In this document: positions 54,260 to 60,521 of the stretch, in pieces | How the letters are laid out: every line of letters begins with the position of its first letter | How positions within the stretch are numbered: position 1 is the first letter of the stretch | Assembly (NCBI GenBank): GCA_029862045.1 | Contig: JAOTYE010000022.1 | Location: 1-60,521, forward strand | Reading direction: 5' to 3' | From: Gammaproteobacteria bacterium | Lineage (GTDB): Bacteria; Pseudomonadota; Gammaproteobacteria; Steroidobacterales; Woeseiaceae | DNA length: 60,521 nucleotides | Translations under genes and position numbers: made by a program | Notes under the pieces: model-generated | The model's input: only the letters and a program-made list of their open reading frames with translations | Database searches by the model: none | Told to the model about the DNA's origin: nothing

Positions 54260-54346
54260 TATGTCCGCTTTCACCAAAAGCGGCCATTCGAGCCGCTCAA
54301 AATCAGGTAAGTCGAACGTCTGCTTTCGGCCAAAAGTGGTCGCTTG
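54260..54346. repeat. Dispersed palindromic repeat, copy 1 (partial)
   Basis: Two hairpin modules: TATGTCCGCTTTCACCAAAA with AGCGGCCATT, then a TCTGCTTTCGGCCAAAAGTG module. They match modules C and D of the longer copies at 54951, 56044 and 57508. It lies 31 bases after the stop of the unit gene at 54378. Confidence 0.7.
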
Positions 54347-54377
54347 TCAAATGTGAAGAATCGCCCATTGATAAACG

Positions 54378-54845
54378 TTAAGGCGTCCCGCTGCTAATGA
54401 TCGCGTAGCGATATCTCATGAGATACAAATCGTTACCTGCTGGCGGTGGATAGATACCCTTGTAAATACCAATTGTGCAATAAAACTCATCACCCGTAGT
54501 AGCGAACCAAGTCGCGTCAAAACTAACGACGAGCTTGGAACCCTTCTTTTTCACTTCAAATTCATAAATGCCTTCGGCAGATTCGGTAACACTTCGCTCT
54601 GTAGGGAGAATATCGACGCGTGTACTAAAGATCACAGCAGGATCACCGCCAGCCACTTCAACATATATGTCCACGCTATGTGTTTCCAATCTGTCAATGC
54701 CGGACACCTCAGATTCGCACTCCAATGTCCAAATTCCAGTTATGGAGTCCTGCTCAGCACTAAAAGAACTGGACTTATCGAGGACCTCGCCTGACGCAAT
54801 TAATGGTACTAGCAAGCTTGCTGTTGCAATTAGAATCTTGTACAT
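54378..54845 (-). CDS. Small exported protein (unit 1), unknown function
   Basis: A 155-residue protein with signal peptide about 1-19 (ILIATASLLVPLIASGE). The mature part is beta-rich with one Cys pair (TLECESEVSG, EFYCTIGIY). No domain recognised. The ATG at 54845 is used; the longer frame to 54905 runs through a riboswitch-like remnant. AAGG is only two to three bases from the ATG, a short spacing. A palindromic repeat copy follows its stop. Confidence 0.65.
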   Translation of the reverse strand: MYKILIATASLLVPLIASGEVLDKSSSFSAEQDSITGIWTLECESEVSGIDRLETHSVDIYVEVAGGDPAVIFSTRVDILPTERSVTESAEGIYEFEVKKKGSKLVVSFDATWFATTGDEFYCTIGIYKGIYPPPAGNDLYLMRYRYAIISSGTP

Positions 54846-54861
54846 GACCTTATCCCTGCGG

Positions 54862-54884
54862 CCCTGACTGTGGTCAGGTTTGCC
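54862..54884 (-). promoter_or_regulatory. Remnant of a c-di-GMP-I riboswitch (P2 hairpin only)
   Basis: On the minus strand GGCAAACCTGACC-ACA-GTCAGGG keeps the GEMM-I P2 hairpin of the neighbouring riboswitches, but GGGACGCAAAGC is replaced by GGGCCGCAGGG and the second hairpin is absent. The sequence runs straight into the ribosome site. It is a deletion product that probably no longer binds c-di-GMP. Confidence 0.6.
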
Positions 54885-54950
54885 TTTGTCGGTTGTAACG
54901 GCCATTTGGGCGCTTACAGTAAAATCATGTCAATTCTGGGATGTACCTAG

Positions 54951-55140
54951 AATGTCCGCTTTGGGTCATTAGTAGCCCTTCAGCCCAATACTAGCCTAAT
55001 GTCTGCTTTGGAGCGTATAGCGGACGACCTGGAATCGGATTTTCGGTCGGCCAGTCGCGAACGTCCGCTTTCACCCAAAGCGGTCATTGAAACCGCTTAA
55101 TAATTAGGAAATCGAAGGGCAGCTAACGGCCAATACCGGA
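54951..55140. repeat. Dispersed palindromic repeat, copy 2 (full length)
   Basis: About 190 bases made of four hairpin modules: A AATGTCCGCTTTGGGTCATT, B TAATGTCTGCTTTGGAGCG with ATAGCGGAC, C CGTCCGCTTTCACCCAAAGC, D AGGGCAGCTAACGGCC. Most modules pair YGTCYGCTTT with an AGCGG-containing arm. The copy lies between units 1 and 2. Confidence 0.75.
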
Positions 55141-55142
55141 CA

Positions 55143-55174
55143 AAAGAAACCCCGCCACGAGGGCGGGGCTTTTC
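55143..55174 (-). terminator. Terminator of unit 2
   Basis: On the minus strand GCCCCGCC-CTCGT-GGCGGGG followed by TTTCTTTTG, about 55 bases after the stop of the gene at 55227. Confidence 0.8.
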
Positions 55175-55226
55175 GGAGTTCATAGCACAAGTGAGTTTTC
55201 TATCTGCGCTATTAGTCGTCGTCCCC

Positions 55227-55739
55227 TTAGTCTGGAACATGGATCGTGCCCTTGGTGGTTCCGATCGTAGCGGTCACGGTCTGGCCAACAAGGAAGGCCT
55301 CGAACTTCGTTGTCCATGAGCCCGTCGCCCCTTCAAAACGCCCAGTGCCGCCGGTTATGATTCCCGAGAGCTCCCCCCCAATTTCAAAGGTAGAAAGGTT
55401 AAAGCAAGTGTGTCCAGTTGTGGTCACGAAGAAGAGCATTGAGAGGTCTTTGAACGTCTCCACAAAGCTCTGTTGAATAAGATCCGATCGGAGTCCGCCA
55501 TCGGGGCAGTCGCCGGGTGCAAAGGCAGTGAACTCCCCCACGGACTGAATTGTAGCTTTGCCAGGACTCCCCTTGAGCTGGAAGCTGAACGTACTGGCAA
55601 ATGCCTCGTCTCCGTTCGTATCGACCATGGTTGGATGGCTCACGCCAGAGAACCGCTGGTCGATTTTAATGTCACCAGCCTGGGCAGCGCCTGACAAAAT
55701 AAGGCCTGCGCATACTGCAATCATAATTGGGAGTTTCAT
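55227..55739 (-). CDS. Small exported beta-barrel-like protein under a c-di-GMP riboswitch (unit 2)
   Basis: A 170-residue exported protein with signal peptide about 1-21 (AVCAGLILSGAAQAG). The mature part is beta-rich and ends with IITGGTGRFEGATGSWT and a strand pair, a pattern common in small secreted barrel proteins (allene-oxide-cyclase-like fold in some annotations). A Cys pair is present (GDCPDGG, HTCFNL). AGGAGACG precedes ATG 55739; an upstream frame to 55814 runs through the riboswitch and is not used. The leader holds an intact GEMM-I riboswitch, so it is probably c-di-GMP responsive. Confidence 0.75.
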   Translation of the reverse strand: MKLPIMIAVCAGLILSGAAQAGDIKIDQRFSGVSHPTMVDTNGDEAFASTFSFQLKGSPGKATIQSVGEFTAFAPGDCPDGGLRSDLIQQSFVETFKDLSMLFFVTTTGHTCFNLSTFEIGGELSGIITGGTGRFEGATGSWTTKFEAFLVGQTVTATIGTTKGTIHVPD

Positions 55740-55785
55740 CTCTCGTCTCCTAGTAGCTTGAGTAGATCGTAGATTGTTGATCATT

Positions 55786-55880
55786 CGGCAGCCCGGCGAT
55801 CTTGAGCCCGTCACGACAGAACATCGTAAGGGAGGCGAGGACCCGTGGCTTTGCGTCCCTGACTTTGGTCAGGTTTGCCT
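55786..55880 (-). promoter_or_regulatory. c-di-GMP-I (GEMM-I) riboswitch upstream of unit 2
   Basis: On the minus strand GGCAAACC-TGAC-CAAA-GTCA-GGGACGCAAAGCC-ACGGG, the full GEMM-I core, followed by the second hairpin and a closing GGGCTGCC. About 46 bases separate it from ATG 55739. Sequence and order match the riboswitch at 53797 nearly throughout, so the two are copies. Confidence 0.88.
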
Positions 55881-56043
55881 TTGACACACGTAGTGACTCG
55901 ATAACACACGAGGCACGAGGACACCTTGACAAATGTCAATTGAAAACCCGAAAAGCCTACTCAGCTCTAATGCCTAGCGGTTGATTACTTACTGCAGATA
56001 TGGGTAATTTGTCCAGAAAGGGCGATTGTCTGGCGAGCCGTTC

Positions 56044-56233
56044 TATGTCCGCTTAGGGTCATAAGCGGCCCTTTAGCCCGATTTTAGCCTAATGTCTGCT
56101 TTCGGGCGCATAGCGGTCATTCAACGGTAGTTTTTCGAGAGCCGAAATCTGAATGTCTGCTTTCACCGAAAGCAGTCGTTCAGATCATCAATATTGTATC
56201 GAAATGAAGGGCAGCTTTCGGCCAATTGCGGAC
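56044..56233. repeat. Dispersed palindromic repeat, copy 3 (full length)
   Basis: Modules A-D as in copy 2: TATGTCCGCTTAGGGTCATA, TAATGTCTGCTTTCGGGCG, GAATGTCTGCTTTCACCGAA and AGGGCAGCTTTCGGCC. It ends 25 bases after the stop of the gene at 56258. Confidence 0.8.
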
Positions 56234-56257
56234 TCTGGGATGCAAGAGTAAACGCGC

Positions 56258-57304
56258 TTAAGGAGTCTCCCAAAGAAAACACTTGTTGGCGATTTCCATG
56301 TTCTCTTCGATTACGCTTCGGAACACTAGACGGCCGCCTTTCTCGTTCATAGCCACAATCGCGTCATAAATCCGGGAGCTAGCCTGGGCTATCATCGCGG
56401 CGCCGACTGCGTACGGTTCGCCAGTGCTTGCCGCTAACCCAGCGGCGTAATCTACAGATTCGGTGAACTCGCTCTCTTTTGCGATGGACACTGCGACCTG
56501 GACGGACTGCATGACACCGAACTTATCCCACTTAATATCAATTGCTGCCCGGTCATCCGTTGCCCAAGTTCTTTTGTGTTCTACCTTCCAATAAACGTGT
56601 AGGCCACCGTCAGCAAGAACCAACCAGCGCGGTTTCCAGGTTCGGTAATCATGATTGCTTCTAATATACTCAGCCGCAAAATGGTCTTCCTTCGTTTCCC
56701 AGGATTCTCCGAGCTCGTTTGCCATGCACGCAGTGTCAAATCCAGTAATCGTATTCTCGACGACAGCAGTGATTGATGCATGGAGTTGCACGAGCGTGTA
56801 GTTCTGAACTGACTGATGCGCCGCCTGACTGGCCGTGTTCTGGGGAACGGTCAGGGGGCGTCCTCTCCTAATGGATCTTGGCCCTCCCCCTAGATCCGCG
56901 GCAGACGGGCACGGCGGTTGTCCAGACAATGTGCCAGGCTGCACCGGCGGCGGCGTGTAGTAAGCGAGAAACACCTGTATCGCATGATCGCCTGCACCAT
57001 AGAGCCGCATTTGCGCTTGAATAGATCCGCTATCTCCTTGCTGTATTCCCTTCGGTAAGTCTATTTCGACGAACTCGTTGGATGTGTGTGGTCCGTGCTC
57101 ACGAACAAGTAACGACAGGCAAGGGCTAAACACGCTTGCAGAATTCTTCGTCCATGTGATCTTCGTTGAGATTGACTCGCCGGGAGCTACCTCAACTTTG
57201 CTCACGTCCAAAGTAAGCGAAAAATCATTATTCTGATCGGTTACGCTCGCACCTAAAACACTGAACGGCAATAGCAACAGTATGCCGACTAGCCAAATTC
57301 GCAT
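56258..57304 (-). CDS. Exported protein of unknown function (unit 3)
   Basis: A 348-residue protein with signal peptide about 1-18 (LVGILLLLPFSVLGAS). The N-terminal part (residues 20-110) is beta-rich with a Pro/Gly-rich linker after it (YYTPPPVQPGTLSGQPPCPS). The C-terminal 170 residues are helical-mixed with two Cys (ACMANELGE, NKCFLWETP). No family recognised. No riboswitch is seen in its leader. It is single, with repeats on both sides. Confidence 0.6.
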   Translation of the reverse strand: MRIWLVGILLLLPFSVLGASVTDQNNDFSLTLDVSKVEVAPGESISTKITWTKNSASVFSPCLSLLVREHGPHTSNEFVEIDLPKGIQQGDSGSIQAQMRLYGAGDHAIQVFLAYYTPPPVQPGTLSGQPPCPSAADLGGGPRSIRRGRPLTVPQNTASQAAHQSVQNYTLVQLHASITAVVENTITGFDTACMANELGESWETKEDHFAAEYIRSNHDYRTWKPRWLVLADGGLHVYWKVEHKRTWATDDRAAIDIKWDKFGVMQSVQVAVSIAKESEFTESVDYAAGLAASTGEPYAVGAAMIAQASSRIYDAIVAMNEKGGRLVFRSVIEENMEIANKCFLWETP

Positions 57305-57507
57305 GGTTCAACTCCTCTTGAAGGAGCTCTAAATTCTCTTCGCGAAGCTAATGCACGCGTTGAAAGAATAGGACTCGTAGCATCGGGGTGCCGAGAATTG
57401 CCATATCTCGTCTACTCATACCCGATGATCGTTTTATGTGCTTATCCGCCAATTATGTCAATTGGGGGATTTACGTAAATTGGAATTGATATAAGAAGGT
57501 GAAACCG

Positions 57508-57696
57508 AATGTCCGCTTTGGGTCACTAGCGGCCCTTCTGACCCATATTCGCCCAATGTCTGCTTCAGGGTGTTAAGCGGACATTGGGCGGCCCGATTTC
57601 GAAAGCCTCAGGCTGAATGTCTGCTTTCACCGAAAGCGGTCATTTAGTCAGCTCAAAATCTTGCAAATTGAAGGGCAGCTTTCGGCCAAAAGCGGA
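57508..57696. repeat. Dispersed palindromic repeat, copy 4 (full length)
   Basis: Modules A-D: AATGTCCGCTTTGGGTCACT, CAATGTCTGCTTCAGGGTG, GAATGTCTGCTTTCACCGAA, AGGGCAGCTTTCGGCCAAAA. Its D hairpin is near perfect. It lies about 50 bases from the stop of the gene at 57748. Confidence 0.8.
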
Positions 57697-57747
57697 AGTT
57701 CGTTAGCTGACGAAACGGGCAAGGCGACGGGCAGAGGAAGACAAGTA

Positions 57748-58161
57748 TCACCCACCTGTTTCAGCTGCGCTGCTTATCAATTCGTCCAGTGTATCGCTAC
57801 AACTTTCCACTATTGTTGTCCAAGCAAACTGATGGATATTCAGTTTTGCCTTTTCACCGGTCGCGGCCATAAGTGAATAGAACATGCGATCAGCCGGCGG
57901 GGCGCAGCCGGCAAAAATCGGAGACACATCTTCGACCACCCCCGATGTTCGCCAGATTGTTGAAGTCGCCCCGGCAACAAATCCAAGTGTGTAGCCGCCC
58001 AAAAAGGTCTGGACCGCACCTTTGTCCTCGACCGTTCTACCGCCTTGCTCGTACTTTATCTGAATTTGCGCCACGCTCATCGTTGCGATGCTTGCGTCGT
58101 CTTGGGCATTTGTCGAAGCTATGAATGTCATCGAGACAACTATTAGGAAAGCTCGTTTCAT
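57748..58161 (-). CDS. Small exported protein (unit 4)
   Basis: A 137-residue protein with signal peptide about 1-20 (FLIVVSMTFIASTNAQ). The mature part is helical: QIQIKYEQGGRTVEDKGAVQ, then a Gly-rich helix FLGGYTLGFVAGATSTIW and a Cys pair (AGCAPPAD, VESCSDTLDEL). The GYxxG-type helix recalls Rap1a/Tai-like immunity proteins, but this is weak. GAGGAG lies upstream of ATG 58161; a longer frame to 58185 has none. Confidence 0.6.
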   Translation of the reverse strand: MKRAFLIVVSMTFIASTNAQDDASIATMSVAQIQIKYEQGGRTVEDKGAVQTFLGGYTLGFVAGATSTIWRTSGVVEDVSPIFAGCAPPADRMFYSLMAATGEKAKLNIHQFAWTTIVESCSDTLDELISSAAETGG

Positions 58162-58202
58162 TCTTGTACTCCTCGTGACAACCAACTAGCCCAAATATTC
58201 GT

Positions 58203-58290
58203 GGATCGGCCGCTTTGGGTCATTTCCAGCCGTTGAGTGTATCACCAGGCCAGCGGCTGCTAACGGCCAGAAGCAGCCCTCAGTTAGCGC
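58203..58290. repeat. Dispersed palindromic repeat, copy 5 (short, diverged)
   Basis: A GGCCGCTTTGGGTCATTTCC module and a CGGCTGCTAACGGCCAGAAG module, corresponding to A and D of the long copies with B and C lost. It ends 22 bases after the stop of the gene at 58312. Confidence 0.6.
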
Positions 58291-58311
58291 GCCTGTTGCC
58301 GCTTATTTCGT

Positions 58312-59427
58312 CTAGTTACTCGCCGATACCTGGCAAATTGCGTTCTGTGTACGATCAATAGCCGCTCTACGACCTTCGGATAAGGGCAGTGCTGGAGGAA
58401 GATCGAATAGAAGTTGCGCATATTCGGCCTTGACCGCCCAGTTTACGTTTTGCGGCAGCGAGCCTGTCTCCCGATAAAAGGATTCTACTGCCGCGGTCGC
58501 AGCGACAATTCCGACTACTTCGCCTCGCTCGTTCACAACCGGACCACCTGAGTTACCAGGTTGCACGGGGATAGACATCTGCATGTAGGTCGGCTCGTCC
58601 ATCAACCCCGACATTGCACTTACAGATCCTTCCGTAAATTTTGGCTGATTTCCCAATACCGACGAATTTGGAAAGCCAACGGTAAAAACGAGATCACCCG
58701 CTCTGGTTGTTCGCGGTTTCGCAAGTGGTAAGAAACTGCTGCCACTCACAGGAATCTTCAAAATGGCAATATCATTCGCACGGGAAGCATGAAGGACTTC
58801 TGCTGCGTATACCGATCCGGTCATCAACCTAATATCAATATCCGACGCCCCGTCGATGACATGGTGACTCGTGATGACGATGCCATCCGGCGACGCGACG
58901 AAACATGTGCCACCACTCGCCATTCCTTCGCTGGGTGGCCTTGTCCCCGCGGCCTTAGCACCGTCCTTTGGATATGTACGAATCAACAGTTGTTGCAGCG
59001 GCATTCCGTAAGGGCCGACAGGCGGTGAAGTTTCAATCAAATTTGGATTAGACAAAATATACGTCGTACCCACTGGAGTCTGATTACCTGCGTAATACCG
59101 ACCGGTAAACACCGTCGACGATGCAGTCTCATCCAAGAGCAGTTTTACTTGCCCAGCCCGCCAACCACCCTTGTTGGCTCTGATGATTATTCCTACATAT
59201 TCGTACTCAGTACCAATGCCCGTATTGTTCTTTGTAATGACGACTTGGTATGCATTGTCCGACCAGTTCCAGATTCCTTCAATCGGCGCAAGTTCCCGAC
59301 CTGTCAAGTACGCTTGGATCGCCGATTCTTCAGTAACTGAAGTGCCAGACCCTTGTGGTGCCGGGGCCATTGGTGCGCAGGCAGATGCGATGAGTAACAG
59401 CGAAACTAGAATGAGCCGAGTAACCAT
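58312..59427 (-). CDS. Trypsin-like serine protease lipoprotein (unit 5)
   Basis: A 371-residue protein with a lipoprotein signal (SLLLIASACAP, Cys about 17). Residues about 30-160 are an unknown beta domain (GIWNWSDNAYQVVITKNNTG). Residues about 165-345 are a trypsin/HtrA-type protease: His in ITSHHVIDGAS, Asp in RANDIAILKI, and the nucleophile Ser in VQPGNSGGPVVNERGEVVGI. No PDZ domain follows. It should act in the periplasm or on the envelope. The start ATG 59427 gives the lipobox at the usual distance. Confidence 0.85.
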   Translation of the reverse strand: MVTRLILVSLLLIASACAPMAPAPQGSGTSVTEESAIQAYLTGRELAPIEGIWNWSDNAYQVVITKNNTGIGTEYEYVGIIIRANKGGWRAGQVKLLLDETASSTVFTGRYYAGNQTPVGTTYILSNPNLIETSPPVGPYGMPLQQLLIRTYPKDGAKAAGTRPPSEGMASGGTCFVASPDGIVITSHHVIDGASDIDIRLMTGSVYAAEVLHASRANDIAILKIPVSGSSFLPLAKPRTTRAGDLVFTVGFPNSSVLGNQPKFTEGSVSAMSGLMDEPTYMQMSIPVQPGNSGGPVVNERGEVVGIVAATAAVESFYRETGSLPQNVNWAVKAEYAQLLFDLPPALPLSEGRRAAIDRTQNAICQVSASN

Positions 59428-59559
59428 CTGTCTTCCTTATCTCGGTACGACTGTAATCATTTTAAGCAAAAGCGTCGTCGTGCGAGCGACTTTGGTCACA
59501 GTCAGCCATTCTCAACTTGGAGTAAGAACAGGTCTAAAAGGAGTATCAATGACTGATTG

Positions 59560-59640
59560 AATGTCGGCTTTGGGTCATAAGCAGCACCTTAGGCTGAGTT
59601 TAGCCCAATGTCCGCTTTGGGGCGTATAGCGGTCATTGAG
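59560..59640. repeat. Dispersed palindromic repeat, copy 6: left inverted repeat of the recombinase
   Basis: Modules A and B only (AATGTCGGCTTTGGGTCATA and CAATGTCCGCTTTGGGGCG). It is the inverted partner of copy 7 at 60333: in an ungapped alignment about 60 of the 81 positions agree by eye, including GGGTCATAAGCAG and GCCCAATGTCCGCTTT. Confidence 0.8.
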
Positions 59641-59685
59641 GATACAGGATCAGGTTTCCGATAAGACAAACAAGGAACCAAGAAA

Positions 59686-60312
59686 ATGTATCAACTTGTC
59701 AAGCATTATCCGAATGACGGACCCTGGAACAAGGGCAAGCTGGTGGGTCAAAAGCTACCCCTCAAATTGCAGGAAATATGGGCGATCCGAACGCGACTTC
59801 AGATCAATGACCATTGTCGAGACTTGGCGCTTTTCAATATGGCCATTGACAGCAAGCTTCGGGCATGCGATTTGCTCAAGCTGCGAGTATCCGATGTCTC
59901 GAACGGTGGGCGGGTCAGCTCGCGCGCAATGGTCTTACAGCAGAAAACGGGGCGCCCGGTTCAATTCGAGATCACATCCAGAACCAGGGAAGCGATTTCC
60001 AAATGGATTCAACGCTCCGATTTGGGTAAGACGGCGTTTCTCTTTCCGAGCCGTATCAACGGTGTATTTCACTTATCGACCCGACAGTACGCGCGCTTGG
60101 TTGAGTCGTGGGTGGACGGAATTGGCCTGGATTCCACGGCGTACGGGACTCACTCGCTAAGAAGAACTAAGGCGTCCCTTATCTATCGTCGCACCAAGAA
60201 CCTCAGAGCTGTGCAGCTATTGCTTGGTCATGCCAAGCTCGACAGTACGGTTCGATACTTGGGCATTGAAATTGATGATGCGCTTGAGCTAGCGGAGCAA
60301 ACAGAGGCGTAA
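59686..60312 (+). CDS. Small tyrosine recombinase (integrase family)
   Basis: A 208-residue recombinase, short because the N-terminal arm/core-binding region is reduced. Catalytic set: Arg in SKLRACDLLKLRVSD (about residue 58-65), His-x-x-Arg in GTHSLRRTKASLIYRR (about 150-155), LLLGHAK (about 178) and the nucleophile Tyr in STVRYLGIE (about 187). It begins with a basic segment WNKGKLVGQKLPLKLQEIW that may bind DNA. Related short integrases are found in many proteobacteria, usually without known sites. It is flanked by two inverted repeat copies and is opposite in strand to the neighbouring units. It may move the repeat-bounded units. Confidence 0.88.
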   Translation: MYQLVKHYPNDGPWNKGKLVGQKLPLKLQEIWAIRTRLQINDHCRDLALFNMAIDSKLRACDLLKLRVSDVSNGGRVSSRAMVLQQKTGRPVQFEITSRTREAISKWIQRSDLGKTAFLFPSRINGVFHLSTRQYARLVESWVDGIGLDSTAYGTHSLRRTKASLIYRRTKNLRAVQLLLGHAKLDSTVRYLGIEIDDALELAEQTEA

Positions 60313-60332
60313 CAAGTCCATTGCGGTCGTCG

Positions 60333-60413
60333 TATGACGGCCGCTTTACGCCCAAAAGCGGACATTGGGCTGATATCATGATGAGGGTCTGCTTATGACC
60401 CGAAGTAGACGTT
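60333..60413. repeat. Dispersed palindromic repeat, copy 7: right inverted repeat of the recombinase
   Basis: Read on the minus strand it gives modules A and B in the same order as copy 6: CTTCGGGTCATAAGCAGA and GCCCAATGTCCGCTTTTGGG. It starts 20 bases after the recombinase stop. Confidence 0.8.
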
Positions 60414-60459
60414 CGTAGCAGACGGTTCCTGCCCATACTAACTAATCAAAGGTGTAACG

Positions 60460-60521
60460 ATGCCAATTACTCGCATACTGTCGGTCGCCGCAATTCTGCT
60501 CGTATGTACTCATGCCGCGAG
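60460..60521 (+). CDS. Start of an exported protein, cut by window edge
   Basis: ATG 60460 with AAAGGTG upstream, followed by a signal-peptide-like start (MPITRILSVAAILLVCTHAA) that runs off the window. It would be the next unit after the recombinase and fits the rule that each unit encodes an exported protein. Confidence 0.55.
   Translation, partial: MPITRILSVAAILLVCTHAA

Noticed and set aside
54260..60413. Palindromic repeats as integron attC sites
   Set aside because: The RYYYAAC/GTTRRRY core ends and an IntI-type integrase were not seen; the repeat has up to four internal hairpin modules. Only the layout is integron-like.
54260..60413. Repeats as a CRISPR array
   Set aside because: Copies are about a kilobase apart, diverged and palindromic with genes in between; no cas genes are present.

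Overview
The window looks like a chromosomal stretch of a free-living, probably marine gammaproteobacterium. Supporting signs are the housekeeping synteny (rplU-rpmA-obgE with a divergent ispB; rpsT divergent from murJ-ribF-lspA), gammaproteobacterial type IVa minor-pilin/PilY1 operons, an OmpR/EnvZ-type system, RND efflux, REP-like palindromes, a PEP-CTERM protein and c-di-GMP-I riboswitches. A Woeseiaceae/Chromatiales-like origin is possible but is only an impression from the sequence style.

Layout. 1-8.0 kb: a cut glycosyltransferase divergent from a GH130 phosphorylase/hydrolase, two small membrane-associated genes, the archease-rtcB RNA-ligase pair, two small genes and a lipoprotein hydrolase. 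8.0-17 kb: an envelope block with a DRDR-repeat secreted protein, an outer-membrane barrel, a two-component system, an EF-hand protein and an RND adaptor/pump. 17-23 kb: MscS-type channel, cytochrome P460, ATP-grasp and DGC-domain genes, a HigBA-like toxin-antitoxin pair, a tRNA-Pro(CGG) gene and three noncoding elements that begin with a copy of that tRNA's 3' end. 23-28 kb: a beta-oxidation-type operon (SDR, frameshifted class III aminotransferase, 3-hydroxyacyl-CoA dehydrogenase, thiolase). 28-31.8 kb: ispB, rplU with a long Lys/Ala tail, rpmA, obgE, two small envelope genes. 32-49.6 kb: two complete minor-pilin/PilY1/PilE clusters that converge on the rpsT-murJ-ribF-lspA block, which lacks the usual ileS. 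49.6-50.2 kb: a Fur-family regulator and tRNA-Thr(CGT).

50.2-60.5 kb is an accessory island beginning right after tRNA-Thr. It holds secreted proteins with a shared Asp-rich beta domain, a PEP-CTERM protein whose sorting signal is cut off by a stop codon, two intact c-di-GMP-I riboswitches and one remnant, a pair of related small ORFs (one broken), and then a run of single-gene units. Each unit encodes one exported protein, has its own start signals, and is followed just after its stop codon by an imperfect-palindrome repeat of about 90-190 bp. The run ends with a small tyrosine recombinase flanked by two copies of the same repeat in inverted orientation. This cassette-array-like organisation, which resembles an integron in layout but has no integron integrase or attC sequence that I can see, is the most interesting structure in the window.

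How it may work together (inference): c-di-GMP probably links surface life (two pilus tip clusters, PEP-CTERM and other exported proteins under c-di-GMP riboswitches) with a plastic set of exported cargo genes moved by the recombinase.
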